Source: Qipengyuania sp. ABI-127-1 (lineage in GTDB: Bacteria; Pseudomonadota; Alphaproteobacteria; Sphingomonadales; Sphingomonadaceae). Taken from it: a stretch of 64,000 bases of DNA. Where the stretch lies: assembly GCA_022953095.1 (NCBI GenBank), contig JALJCR010000001.1, positions 124,001 to 188,000 of the forward strand. The letters run 5' to 3'. This document shows, piece after piece, positions 18,570-27,578 of this stretch; the first letter of the stretch is position 1, and every line of letters begins with the position of its first letter. A program made the translations under genes and the position numbers. The notes beneath the pieces are model-generated. The model was not told the DNA's origin. It worked only from the letters and a program-made list of their open reading frames with translations, and did no database searches.

Positions 18570-18981
18570 GTCCGCCCTGTTCCTGCTTCCCTTGCTGGGT
18601 GCCTGCACCACCGTTCCCGCAAGCGTGCCATCCGCGCCCGCCGCATCGCGGCCAGCCGCTTCGCCGCCGCCGCAGGAGGTGCGCGTGGCACCGACTACCC
18701 CATCCTTCCGCGCGCCGAGAGTGATGAACGTACCCGGCCTGGAAGGTGTGATCGGCAGAAACGAGACGGCACTTACCAATATGTTCGGTCCGCCGCGCCT
18801 GAACGTGACGGAAGGCGATGCCAAGAAGCTCCAGTTCGCGGGCGACGCCTGCGTGCTCGACATCTACCTTTATCCGCTGGAGCCGCGCGGCGAGCCGAGC
18901 GCGACCTATGTCGACGCGCGGCGTGCCAGCGACGGCCTCGATGTCGACCGGGCCGCCTGTGTGCAGGCCCTCAAACGCTAA
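18562..18981 (+). CDS. Small lipoprotein, unknown function
   Basis: A 139-residue protein with a short lipoprotein signal (LLPLLGAC, Cys near residue 15), a Pro/Ala-rich linker and a compact C-terminal domain carrying GRNETALTNMFGPP and an FAGDACVLDIYLYP strand, a layout resembling small outer-membrane assembly or SmpA-type folds. No named family is recognised. The ATG at 18562 overlaps the upstream EI24-like gene by eight bases, so the two are probably coupled. The lipobox decides this start over an upstream in-frame one. Confidence 0.78.
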   Translation: MRKSALFLLPLLGACTTVPASVPSAPAASRPAASPPPQEVRVAPTTPSFRAPRVMNVPGLEGVIGRNETALTNMFGPPRLNVTEGDAKKLQFAGDACVLDIYLYPLEPRGEPSATYVDARRASDGLDVDRAACVQALKR

Positions 18982-19046
18982 GCTCCGCGCCAACGCCTGC
19001 GGGTGTGTGCCGAATCGATGTGATGGGCCTGGCGCGATGCTGGCGA

Positions 19047-19077
19047 TTGACAGCGACGATGGAAGCACAGCTGTGCT
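19047..19077. promoter_or_regulatory. Palindrome near a TTGACA-like box in an intergenic region
   Basis: In the 278-base gap between the lipoprotein and the kinase-like gene, a TTGACA hexamer (19047-19052) is followed 11 bases later by the perfect 14-base palindrome AGCACAG/CTGTGCT (19064-19077). This looks like an operator placed between promoter elements, although no clear -10 box follows. Nothing coding is convincing in the gap. Confidence 0.35.
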
Positions 19078-19259
19078 CGGCACGATACGGCATTCCAGGC
19101 GCGGGCAAGGTGGGTCGGCGCCTCGTTCGGATCCGCTGATACCGCGCCGATCGTATCCTTATCGGCACACCCGATCCGAAGAATGCGAAGCGGCACCATT
19201 ACAATTTGACGAAAATATCCTAGGTAGGCGCCAGCGGGGGCGATTAAGGCACAAGGGCC

Positions 19260-20297
19260 ATGGAACGGGTAATCTACAATTTCGACAGCCTGCCGCTACG
19301 GCATAGCGCGACGACGGCACCCAAGCGCCGTTCGATCTACCGTGCGCGGCGCGTGCCCGAGCCCCGGATCGGAATCATCTACAACCCGCGAAGCCATCGC
19401 AATCAGGGACAGGATCTCGCCTGTGCGGGCGCCGACAGCGTCATGGTCGCGCAACCGCGCACGCGTGACGAGATCGCGCATGCCCTGGCCGGTTTCGCCC
19501 GCGACGGGATCGATTTTCTCGTCATCAACGGTGGCGACGGCACGGTTCGCGACGTGCTGACCATGGGCCAGGCGGTATTCGCCGATCGCTGGCCCGCAAT
19601 AGCGGTGCTTCCCAAGGGCAAGACCAATGCGCTCAACGTCGATCTGGGCGCCCCGGCCGACTGGTCGCTCGAAGGGGCGATTGCCGCCTATGCTTCGGGT
19701 CGGCGGCTGGTTCGCCGCCCGCTCACGGTGAGCCGCGATGGCGAACAATCTCCCGCAATGCTCGGTTTCATTTTCGGTGCCGGGGCGTTCACGCTGGGAA
19801 TCGAGGCCGGGCAGGACGCGCATTCGCTGGGTTTCTTCAACAGCCTGGCGGTTGGCGCAACCAGCGCCTGGGGCGTGCTCCAGGGCCTGTTCGGGAGCGA
19901 TCGCAACAAATGGCGGCGGGGCACGCAGATGGAGCTGCGCTTCCTTCCCTCCGGCACGCCCGTTCCGCGGTCGGCCCATGGCAATCCCGCACGCCGCAGC
20001 GTCATGCTGGCATCGACGCTGGAGCGCATGCCGATGGGCATCGAGCTTTTCGGCGCACCGCGTCGGGGCCTCAAACTCGCCGTGCTCGATCACCCGCGTC
20101 GCCGCGTGCTCGCGGCGCTGCCCGCCATTCTGATGGGGTGGCGTCCGGGCTGGCTCGCCAAGGCCGGGCTCCACCAGCTCGATGCCGAGGCGCTGGCGGT
20201 CGACGTCGATGAACCGGTCATTCTGGATGGCGAGGCCTTTCCTCCGGGCCGCTACCGGGTCGGGCAAGGGCCGGAACTCACTTTCATCAGCGCGTGA
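19260..20297 (+). CDS. Diacylglycerol/lipid kinase-family protein
   Basis: A 345-residue protein of the DAGK/sphingosine kinase/YegS superfamily. After about 34 extra residues comes RIGIIYNPRSHRN (nucleotide-binding start), then the signature NGGDGTVRDVL at about residues 90-100 and LPKGKTNALNVDLG. The C-terminal half contains the beta-sandwich and ends in a DGEAF segment typical of the family. It would phosphorylate a lipid such as diacylglycerol. Its stop overlaps the GTG start of the next gene, indicating translational coupling. Confidence 0.87.
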   Translation: MERVIYNFDSLPLRHSATTAPKRRSIYRARRVPEPRIGIIYNPRSHRNQGQDLACAGADSVMVAQPRTRDEIAHALAGFARDGIDFLVINGGDGTVRDVLTMGQAVFADRWPAIAVLPKGKTNALNVDLGAPADWSLEGAIAAYASGRRLVRRPLTVSRDGEQSPAMLGFIFGAGAFTLGIEAGQDAHSLGFFNSLAVGATSAWGVLQGLFGSDRNKWRRGTQMELRFLPSGTPVPRSAHGNPARRSVMLASTLERMPMGIELFGAPRRGLKLAVLDHPRRRVLAALPAILMGWRPGWLAKAGLHQLDAEALAVDVDEPVILDGEAFPPGRYRVGQGPELTFISA

Positions 20298-21190
20298 AGT
20301 CCGCACTCTCGCAGCGGATCGCGGTCGCAATCGATCGCCCGGTGCGCGACGAGGTCGCGGCCTATGCCCGGCAGCTTGGCGAAGAGGCAGGCGCGCTTGC
20401 CGTGTTGTTCTACGGGTCCAATCTGAGGACCGGCTCGCTCGAGGGCGTGCTCGATTTCTATGTCCTGCTGCCCGGCCCCCAGCGCGAGCGTGTCTGGCCA
20501 CGCGTCGGCTATCGCGAATGGGATCATGCGGGAGAGTGCCTGCGCGCCAAGATCGCGACCATGTCGCTCGGCCAATTCGCCAGGGCCGCGGAAGGGCAAT
20601 CGCGCGATACGACGATCTGGGCGCGCTTCGTCCAGCCCTCGGCCCTGGTCTGGGTGGCGGACGATACCGCGCGCGCCGCAGTGCTTGCGGCGCTGGCATC
20701 GGCGGCCGTCACCGCAGGGCGGCTGGCCGCGGCGGTCGGCCCCGAAAGCGGGCCGGCCGAAGAGTATTGGCGGGCGCTGTTTCGCGCTACCTATCGGGCG
20801 GAATTCCGGGTTGAGAAGCCGGGCCGGGAAAACTCGATACTCGATGTGAATGCGGTGCATTTCGATGGCCTGCTACCGCTCGCCTGGGAGGCTGCCGGGA
20901 TCGGTTTTACGCGTGAGGACGGGGTGCTGCGGCCCAACCTGCCCGCTTCGCAGCGCCGTCGCATTCTCGGCTGGTGGCGCCGCCGCGCCCGGCTTGGCAA
21001 GCCGCTCAACCTGCTGCGGCTGGCCAAGGCAACCACCACCTTCGATGGCGCTGCCGATTATGCTGCGTGGAAGCTGCAGCGGCACACCGGCATCGCTCTC
21101 GAAGTGACACCGTTCCGCGCGAAATACCCGCTGCTCGCCGCGCCGGGGGCGCTGGTCGAGCTATGGCGCAAGCGCCGCACTCAGCGGTAG
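20294..21190 (+). CDS. Nucleotidyltransferase-like protein coupled to the lipid kinase (TAM41-like?)
   Basis: A 298-residue soluble protein starting at a GTG that overlaps the kinase stop (GTGA). Near residue 38 it carries LFYGSNLRTGSLEGVLDFYVLL-like residues (GS followed by DxY), resembling the active-site entry of pol-beta-type nucleotidyltransferases and of TAM41/MMP37 phosphatidate cytidylyltransferases. The C-terminal part is basic with several Trp. Coupling to a lipid kinase would fit sequential production of phosphatidate and CDP-diacylglycerol. This is inference; no family was confirmed. It converges on the DUF2141 gene with a 10-base overlap. Confidence 0.6.
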   Translation: MKSALSQRIAVAIDRPVRDEVAAYARQLGEEAGALAVLFYGSNLRTGSLEGVLDFYVLLPGPQRERVWPRVGYREWDHAGECLRAKIATMSLGQFARAAEGQSRDTTIWARFVQPSALVWVADDTARAAVLAALASAAVTAGRLAAAVGPESGPAEEYWRALFRATYRAEFRVEKPGRENSILDVNAVHFDGLLPLAWEAAGIGFTREDGVLRPNLPASQRRRILGWWRRRARLGKPLNLLRLAKATTTFDGAADYAAWKLQRHTGIALEVTPFRAKYPLLAAPGALVELWRKRRTQR

Positions 21191-21684
21191 CGCATCCGGA
21201 TCGACATCGTCTTCACGCCCGTGCCGACATCGAAGGCGGTCTTCTTGTAGCTCGGCTTGCCGAGATTGAAGATGTTGATGCTGGGATTGTTCGACATCGC
21301 GCCGCCATCGGTGAAGATATCGGTCTGGCCATTGCCATTGACATCGTGGCGTACCGCGATGCCGTATTTGCCGGGTGCGGGGAGCGGCATGCAGAACGTC
21401 ATCGACCCTGCCTTGGCCGGCGCCTCCATACGGTAGATCCACCGGCCCTTTTCGAGCCAGTCCTGCTTGGTTCCGCGATAGCTTTGAATGCGGATCGTGC
21501 CGGTACTGGCTTTGATGTCATTGATCGTCACCCACACGGCAGGGCCGCTGCCAGAGGCGCATTTGCTGGCATCATGGGTGATTTTTTCGCGATATTGCGC
21601 TTCGGCGGGAGCGGGCGCGGCCAGTCCCGCGAGCGAGAGCGCTGCGATGCCCGAAGCGGCGATTGTCGTGGGTTTCATCAGCAT
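21181..21684 (-). CDS. DUF2141 secreted protein
   Basis: A 167-residue exported protein. A signal peptide covers about residues 1-30 and ends AEAQ. The DUF2141 fold is supported by INDIKASTGTIRIQSYRG, the PAPGKYGIAVRHDVNGNGQ core, and the closing NNPSINIFNLGKPSYKKTAFDV stretch (residues about 130-155). The domain is a small secreted beta-sandwich of unknown function. The ATG at 21684 (MLMKPTT) is preferred; one two codons later is possible. It overlaps the upstream convergent gene by 10 bases. Confidence 0.88.
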   Translation of the reverse strand: MLMKPTTIAASGIAALSLAGLAAPAPAEAQYREKITHDASKCASGSGPAVWVTINDIKASTGTIRIQSYRGTKQDWLEKGRWIYRMEAPAKAGSMTFCMPLPAPGKYGIAVRHDVNGNGQTDIFTDGGAMSNNPSINIFNLGKPSYKKTAFDVGTGVKTMSIRMRYR

Positions 21685-21958
21685 TGTCCGAATCAAATCC
21701 GTAGAAGACCAGCATATGGGCGCTGGCGAAGCGAGGCACGCGGCCCCGAGATATGGCTGCTGTTTACCTATATTGCGCTGAATTGCGGCTGAATTACTTC
21801 GCCGCGCACGATCTGGTCCGCATGGATCGGAATGAGGCCATCGACCGTAGAGCAGATGCAGCCCATGTGGAAAAGGGCTTCCCGCTCGCTTGTTAACCCT
21901 CCTTTCGCGCGCGTAGGGCTGGCCAAAGCTCCCACGCGACCCAAGGCCCGTGCCCCGC

Positions 21959-22621
21959 ATGACCACCCCGTTGATTTCCCCATCCATTCTGTCTGCCGAT
22001 TTTTCCGCACTGGGCGCGGAGGTGCAGGCGATCGACGCGGCTGGTGCGGACTGGATCCATGTCGATGTGATGGATGGCCATTATGTGCCCAACATCACCA
22101 TTGGTCCGGCCGTGGTGAAGGCGTTGCGTCCGCATACCGACAAGCCGTTCGACGTCCACCTGATGATTGCACCGATCGATCCCTATCTGGAGGCGTTCGC
22201 CGAGGCCGGGGCCGACATCATCACCGTGCATCCCGAAGCAGGGCCGCATATTCACCGCACGCTGCAGGCGATTTCCAATCTCGGCAAGAAAGCGGGTGTC
22301 GTGCTCAATCCGGGCACGCCGGTCGAATCGCTCGACTATATTCTGGAAGATGCCGATCTCGTCCTCGTGATGAGCGTGAATCCCGGATTTGGCGGGCAGA
22401 GCTTCATCCATTCGCAGCTTCGCAAGATCGAGGCGATCCGCAAGCGTATCGATGCGCTGGGTAAGCCCATCCATCTGGAAGTGGATGGCGGTGTGAATGC
22501 CGAAACCGCGCGGCTTTGCGTCGATGCCGGAGCCGACGTGCTGGTTGCCGGATCGGCGACCTTCAAGGGTGGGCCGTCGCGCTATGCGGCGAATATCGCC
22601 GCGCTGAAAGGGCAGCAGTGA
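21959..22621 (+). CDS. rpe: Ribulose-phosphate 3-epimerase
   Basis: Interconverts ribulose 5-phosphate and xylulose 5-phosphate in the pentose phosphate pathway. The TIM-barrel motifs are [41 protein letters not shown] and EVDGGVN. The ATG at 21959 gives the usual N-terminus; a GTG three codons upstream is possible. The stop overlaps the GTG start of the heparinase-like gene (GTGA), so both are on one message. Confidence 0.96.
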   Translation: MTTPLISPSILSADFSALGAEVQAIDAAGADWIHVDVMDGHYVPNITIGPAVVKALRPHTDKPFDVHLMIAPIDPYLEAFAEAGADIITVHPEAGPHIHRTLQAISNLGKKAGVVLNPGTPVESLDYILEDADLVLVMSVNPGFGGQSFIHSQLRKIEAIRKRIDALGKPIHLEVDGGVNAETARLCVDAGADVLVAGSATFKGGPSRYAANIAALKGQQ

Positions 22622-24480
22622 GCCACGACGCGCGCACTCTCCTGCGCGCGGATGGCAGCGCCGCCGAAAGCGAGGCTGCGCCGGCCCTGCCGCTCACCGG
22701 CATGGCGGAACCGCTGGTGGATAATGCGGCGCCCGCCGAACTCGAAGCGGTTGCCGTGGAACCGGCGCGTGCGCTGGTCCTGTCCGACTTTCGTCCGCCG
22801 CGCGCAGGCCCCGTCGACAGCGTGGTGCGCTGGGCCTACCGGATCGGCGTGCCCGGCTCGGTGCTTGCGGCGCCGCTGCGCAAGCCCTCCGCCCTGCGTA
22901 TGCTGGCAACCGTTACCAGCCCCCTGGAAGGGGAGCGGGCTGCGGGGATGGCGTTGCGGGCGGGGCAATTCCTCGTCCATGGGCTCAAAGTGCCGGTCGA
23001 CAAGGTCGATTTCGCCAGCAATGCATCGCTGACCCCTCCGGTACAGCGCGTAGTGCAGGGTTTTACCTGGCTGCGCGATCTCGGTGCCTGCGCCCCGCGT
23101 GAGGAATGCGCTGCGATAGGCGAGAAGCTGCTGGCCCGCTGGCTCAAGGCCAATCCGGTACCCGCCAAGGGGCCTGCATGGAGCGTCGAGCACGCCGGGC
23201 TGCGATTGCTGGCCTGGCTGGTTCATGCGCCATTGCTGTTGGGCGGTGATGCCAAATTGCGCGGACAGGCGCTGGAAGCGATGGAAGCGACGGCACGCTT
23301 TCTCGACCGGCAGGTGGCCAGTGCCGACGATCGGCTCGGGCAGGTCGCGGGCTGGTGCGCGATCGTGGCAGCGGGTCTTCTCATGCCCGATGGCCGCCCG
23401 CGCCGCCTGTTCGGGGAAGCAGGATTGCTGCGCGCCCTTGGCGAACTGGTCAGCGAGGATGGCGGCGTGCTCTCGCGCAGCCCGCTTGCACAGATGGAGG
23501 CCATCGCGCTGTTGGTCGATCTGCGCGCCTGCTATGAAGCGGTCGATCGCGATCCGCCGCCCGCGCTCGAGACCATGCTCGCCATGCTCGTTCCCCCGCT
23601 TCTGGCCCTGCGGATGGGGGACCGCGGGGTCGGTAGCTGGCAGGGTGCGGGGGCGACGTCGGCCGCTCGGCTCGATGCGCTGATCGCGGCCAGCGGCGTC
23701 CGTGCGCGGCCGGGCAAGGAGTGCAGGCATTGGGGCTATCAGCGCGTCGATGCAGGCAAATCGGTGCTCGTGCTCGACGCGGCCCCACCGCCGCGTGCGC
23801 GCCATGCACGCCATGGCTGCGCGTCCACACTCGCCTTCGAACTGTCGCATGGCGAGCAGCGCATCATCGTCAATTGCGGTGGTGGAGAGCTGGCCGGGGG
23901 GCAGGTGCCGGTGCGCATCGAACAGGGCCTGCGCGGCACGGCAGCCCATTCGACGCTGGTGCTCGACGATGCCAATTCCACTGCCGTGCTGATCAAGGGG
24001 CAGATCGGCAAGGGTGTCGAGGAAGTCGATATCGCGCGCACAGCGGTCAAGCAAAAGGGCCGCGATGCGGTGCGGCTCGAAGCTTCGCATAATGGCTATG
24101 CCGCGCGTTACGGCCTGATTCATCGCCGCACGCTGTTGCTCGGCGCGGATGGCGGCGGGTTGTCGGGCGAGGACATGCTCGAACCGTCGGGACGGCAGGG
24201 CAAGCGCGGCAAGATTGCCTTCGCGATCCGCTTCCACCTCGGTCATGGCATCGAAGCCGGACTGGCGGACGACAAGCGCGGGGCCGGACTGGCGCTGCCC
24301 GACGGAAGCTACTGGCAATTCCGGCTCGGAGGCGATAGCGGCGAGGCGCAAATCGCGGTCGAGGACAGCCTCTGGGTCGACGGGCAGGGACGCCCGCGAG
24401 CGACCAAACAGCTTGTCGTCGAAGGACTGACATCGCGCAGCGGGGGGCGTTTCCCCTGGCTGCTCAAACGCATGGGATAA
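22618..24480 (+). CDS. Heparinase II/III-like protein
   Basis: A 620-residue protein beginning at a GTG that overlaps the rpe stop. The N-terminal 120 residues are Ala/Pro-rich; an all-helical toroid follows ([21 protein letters not shown] and similar segments), then a beta-sandwich with [43 protein letters not shown] and [16 protein letters not shown]. This arrangement is that of the heparinase II/III superfamily of polysaccharide lyases. No signal peptide is evident, and the substrate is unknown. It lies seven bases before purH in the same direction. Confidence 0.86.
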   Translation: MSHDARTLLRADGSAAESEAAPALPLTGMAEPLVDNAAPAELEAVAVEPARALVLSDFRPPRAGPVDSVVRWAYRIGVPGSVLAAPLRKPSALRMLATVTSPLEGERAAGMALRAGQFLVHGLKVPVDKVDFASNASLTPPVQRVVQGFTWLRDLGACAPREECAAIGEKLLARWLKANPVPAKGPAWSVEHAGLRLLAWLVHAPLLLGGDAKLRGQALEAMEATARFLDRQVASADDRLGQVAGWCAIVAAGLLMPDGRPRRLFGEAGLLRALGELVSEDGGVLSRSPLAQMEAIALLVDLRACYEAVDRDPPPALETMLAMLVPPLLALRMGDRGVGSWQGAGATSAARLDALIAASGVRARPGKECRHWGYQRVDAGKSVLVLDAAPPPRARHARHGCASTLAFELSHGEQRIIVNCGGGELAGGQVPVRIEQGLRGTAAHSTLVLDDANSTAVLIKGQIGKGVEEVDIARTAVKQKGRDAVRLEASHNGYAARYGLIHRRTLLLGADGGGLSGEDMLEPSGRQGKRGKIAFAIRFHLGHGIEAGLADDKRGAGLALPDGSYWQFRLGGDSGEAQIAVEDSLWVDGQGRPRATKQLVVEGLTSRSGGRFPWLLKRMG

Positions 24481-24487
24481 CCGACAC

Positions 24488-26074
24488 GTGACGGATGTAA
24501 CGATCAAGCGGGCACTGCTTTCGGTGTCCGACAAGACCGGCTTGGTGGATCTGGGCAAGGCGCTCGCGGCTAAAGGCGTGGAGCTGGTTTCGACCGGCGG
24601 CACGGCCAAGGCGCTGCGCGAGGCGGGGCTCGAGGTACGCGACGTCTCCGACCTGACGGATTTTCCCGAAATGATGGACGGCCGCGTGAAGACGCTGCAC
24701 CCGATGGTCCATGGCGGCCTTCTGGCCGTGCGCGATAATCCCGAACACGCCGCCGCCATGGAAAAGCACGCGATCGGCGCGATCGATCTGGTGGTGGTCA
24801 ATCTCTACCCCTTCGAAGCGACCGTGATGCGCGGGGCGGAGCGCGACGAGATTATCGAAAACATCGATATCGGCGGGCCGTCTATGGTGCGCAGCGCGGC
24901 GAAAAACCACCAGTTCGTCACCATCGTCACCGATCCGGCCGATTACGATACGCTGATCGGCGAACTCGAAACCGGTGGTGCAACCTCGCTCGATTTCCGC
25001 CGCCAATGCGCGGCCAAGGCCTTCGCTGCCACCGCGGCCTATGATTCGATGATCAGCCAGTGGTTCGCCTTTGCCGATCAGCAGCAGCTCTTCCCGGATT
25101 TCCTCGCCGTCAACGGCAAGGCGCCGGTCGAGCTGCGCTATGGTGAGAACCCGCATCAGAAGGCCGCGCTCTACACGCCCTCCGGCCCGCACACGCAGGG
25201 TATCGCGCAGGCCGAGCAGTTGCAGGGCAAGGAACTCAGCTACAACAATTACAATGACGCCGATGCCGCGCTCGAACTGTGTGCCGAGTTTAGCGGCGGC
25301 GATCCGGCGGTGGTGATCGTCAAACATGCCAATCCCTGTGGTGTCGCGCAGGCTTCGACCTTGCTCGATGCGTGGAACGAGGCGCTCGCCTGCGACAGCG
25401 TCTCGGCCTTCGGCGGGATCGTGGCGGTCAATACCGAACTCGACGGAGAAACCGCGCGCGCGATCTGCGAAATCTTCACCGAAGTCGTCATCGCCCCGTC
25501 AGTCAGCGACGAAGCGCGCGAGGCCTTTGCGAAAAAGAAGAACCTGCGTCTGCTGGTTACCGGCGACTTGCCCGATCCGCGTCGCGGCGGGCTGTCCGTC
25601 AAGCCGATAACCGGCGGGCTGCTGGTGCAGACGCGCGACAATGGCGCGATCAGCGAAGCCGACCTCAAGGTCGTCACCCAGCGCGAGCCGAGTGAGCAGG
25701 AGCTGAAAGACTGCCTCTTCGCGTGGACCGTGGCGCGCCATGTGAAGTCCAACGCTATCGTCTATGCCAAGGACGGTGCCACGGCCGGGATCGGCGCGGG
25801 CCAGATGAACCGCCGCGATTCCTCGCGCATTGCCGCGATGAAGGCCGCCGAAGCGGCGGAGAAATACGGCTGGGACCAGAGCCGCACTGTCGGCAGCGCG
25901 GTAGCCTCCGATGCCTTCTTCCCCTTCGCCGACGGCCTGCTGGCTGCGGCGGAAGCGGGCGCGACCGCGATCATCCAGCCGGGCGGTTCGATCCGCGACG
26001 AGGAAGTGATTGCGGCGGCGGACGAAAAGGGGCTGGCCATGGTCTTCACCGGGATGCGCCACTTCCGTCACTGA
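24488..26074 (+). CDS. purH: Bifunctional AICAR formyltransferase / IMP cyclohydrolase
   Basis: Catalyses the last two steps of IMP synthesis. The N-terminal cyclohydrolase (MGS-like) domain has [23 protein letters not shown] and [13 protein letters not shown]. The C-terminal transformylase domain has [25 protein letters not shown] and [11 protein letters not shown]. It starts at a GTG (24488) seven bases after the heparinase-like gene. Length (528 residues) is normal. Confidence 0.96.
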   Translation: MTDVTIKRALLSVSDKTGLVDLGKALAAKGVELVSTGGTAKALREAGLEVRDVSDLTDFPEMMDGRVKTLHPMVHGGLLAVRDNPEHAAAMEKHAIGAIDLVVVNLYPFEATVMRGAERDEIIENIDIGGPSMVRSAAKNHQFVTIVTDPADYDTLIGELETGGATSLDFRRQCAAKAFAATAAYDSMISQWFAFADQQQLFPDFLAVNGKAPVELRYGENPHQKAALYTPSGPHTQGIAQAEQLQGKELSYNNYNDADAALELCAEFSGGDPAVVIVKHANPCGVAQASTLLDAWNEALACDSVSAFGGIVAVNTELDGETARAICEIFTEVVIAPSVSDEAREAFAKKKNLRLLVTGDLPDPRRGGLSVKPITGGLLVQTRDNGAISEADLKVVTQREPSEQELKDCLFAWTVARHVKSNAIVYAKDGATAGIGAGQMNRRDSSRIAAMKAAEAAEKYGWDQSRTVGSAVASDAFFPFADGLLAAAEAGATAIIQPGGSIRDEEVIAAADEKGLAMVFTGMRHFRH

Positions 26075-26182
26075 TCCCGCGAGCGGGCGCCCGATCGCCT
26101 GAACCGATCACAACGATCCGATTAAGCGCGTTGCAATGGCAGCGCGTGTAACCACGTCGGCAATCCCGACGAAAGATAGTGT

Positions 26183-26314
26183 ATGACCCTCTTCACTCCC
26201 GACCTCTATCGCAATTTCGGCATTGGCTTCGGTGCCGGTGCCATCGCCGTGCTGCTTACCAGCGGTGGCGAAATCTTCGCGGCCGTGCCGCAACTGATCG
26301 CCGCGATTTTCTGA
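26183..26314 (+). CDS. Small membrane protein coupled to msrA (43 residues)
   Basis: A 43-codon reading frame from ATG 26183 to TGA 26312-26314, whose last base is the first base of the msrA start (TGATG). The peptide starts MTLFTPDLYRNF and has one hydrophobic helix (about residues 13-28) and a hydrophobic C-terminus. Coupling to msrA and the sensible composition argue for a real gene. Function unknown. Confidence 0.65.
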   Translation: MTLFTPDLYRNFGIGFGAGAIAVLLTSGGEIFAAVPQLIAAIF

Positions 26315-26994
26315 TGTACTGGCGCGCCGCCCTTGCCGCGGCAGCGCTCGGGCTTGCCCTGTCGGCCTGCCAGGAGCCTGCCAGTGCGGCAGAGAAGACG
26401 GTCGCGGCGCCTGCCGCCAAGCGTCTCGCCGAGGAAGGCGAGGGGCTGAAAACCGCAGTCTTCGCTGGCGGATGTTTCTGGGGTGTCGAAGGGGTCTTCA
26501 GCCACGTCAAGGGCGTGAAGAGCGCTGTTTCCGGCTATCACGGCGGCACCAAGCGGCAGGCAGCTTACAAGCTCGTTTCATCGGGCATCACCGACCATGC
26601 CGAGGCCGTGAAGGTCACTTACGATCCCAAGGCGATCCGCTACGATCAGTTGCTTCGCATCTTCTTCTCGGTGGTTGCCGATCCCACCCAGCTTAACCGG
26701 CAGGGTCCCGATGTGGGGGCGCATTACCGCAGCGCGCTGGTGCCCCAATCGCGCGAACAGGCCGTGGTGGCCGCTGCCTATCTCCGGCAATTGCGCGCGG
26801 CCAGGCTGTGGTCGAAGCCGATTGTAACCAAGATCGAGCGCGCCCAGACCTTCTACCCAGCCGAGCGCTACCATCAGGATTTCATGCTCAAGAACCCCCG
26901 ACACGGCTATATCGTGCGCTGGGATGCACCCAAGGTGAAAGCTTTGAAGGCGCTGTATCCAGGGGTCTATTCGGCGCGCTTCCAGCCGGGCTAG
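26314..26994 (+). CDS. msrA: Peptide-methionine (S)-S-oxide reductase, exported lipoprotein form
   Basis: MsrA reduces methionine S-sulfoxide. The N-terminus has a lipoprotein-type signal ending LALSAC19. The catalytic motif GGCFWG places the reactive Cys at residue 54. The family motifs GYHGGTK, HAEAVKVTYDP and the ERYHQDF segment follow. The signal means this copy repairs envelope proteins. It overlaps the upstream 43-residue gene by one base. Confidence 0.94.
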   Translation: MYWRAALAAAALGLALSACQEPASAAEKTVAAPAAKRLAEEGEGLKTAVFAGGCFWGVEGVFSHVKGVKSAVSGYHGGTKRQAAYKLVSSGITDHAEAVKVTYDPKAIRYDQLLRIFFSVVADPTQLNRQGPDVGAHYRSALVPQSREQAVVAAAYLRQLRAARLWSKPIVTKIERAQTFYPAERYHQDFMLKNPRHGYIVRWDAPKVKALKALYPGVYSARFQPG

Positions 26995-27032
26995 CTTGCG
27001 GCGAGCGGGCCGGGCGCCTATTTGGGCTCTTC

Positions 27033-27500
27033 ATGGCTATTCACGCACACGCTCACCACGAACATGCAGGCGATGCCCTGCTCGAAGCCGCCCGCCTCGC
27101 GCTGGTCGACAGCGGCGAGCAATGGACGGGTATGCGCCAGTCGGTGTATGAAGAGCTCGCCCGGCACGACAAGCCCGCCAGCGCCTACGATATTGCCGAC
27201 AATCTTTCGCGTTCGCGCGGGAAACGCGTGGCCCCCAACAGCGTCTACCGGATTCTCGATCTGTTCGTGCGCACCAACCTTGCCAAGCGGATCGAGAGCG
27301 CCAATGCCTATCTGGTCAATACGCATCCCGGCTGTCGGCACGACTGCATCTTCCTGATCTGCGACGATTGCGGGAAGGCGACGCATATCGACGATGATCG
27401 CGTGACCGGCGCGTTGAGAGAGGCGGGTAGAGACGCAGGGTTTACCGATGTGCGCCCGGTGGTCGAACTTCGCGGCCTGTGCGATGAATGCGCAGAGTAA
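27033..27500 (+). CDS. Fur-family regulator, Zur-like
   Basis: A 155-residue Fur-superfamily repressor. The His-rich N-terminus (AIHAHAHHEH) is followed by a winged helix (RQSVYEELARHDKPASAYDIA, then PNSVYRILDLF) and a metal-binding domain with HDCIFLICDDCGKATH and a final CDEC, giving the paired Cys of the structural zinc site. The His-rich start and this ligand set favour Zur (zinc uptake control) over Fur. No target operon is next to it. It precedes dxs by 78 bases. Confidence 0.88.
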   Translation: MAIHAHAHHEHAGDALLEAARLALVDSGEQWTGMRQSVYEELARHDKPASAYDIADNLSRSRGKRVAPNSVYRILDLFVRTNLAKRIESANAYLVNTHPGCRHDCIFLICDDCGKATHIDDDRVTGALREAGRDAGFTDVRPVVELRGLCDECAE

Positions 27501-27578
27501 TTCTCGACGGCAAACCGTTCATTTTCGTCGACGAACCGTTCATCGACAGTTTCGATTTCCAAGTGTAGAGCAGTGGCC

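Noticed and set aside
19296..20699. 467-codon antisense frame over the lipid kinase genes
   Set aside because: Shadow of strong plus-strand genes with clear motifs; composition is typical of antisense translation.
22582..24801. 739-codon antisense frame over the heparinase-like gene
   Set aside because: No domain is recognisable and the plus strand carries the heparinase-like architecture.
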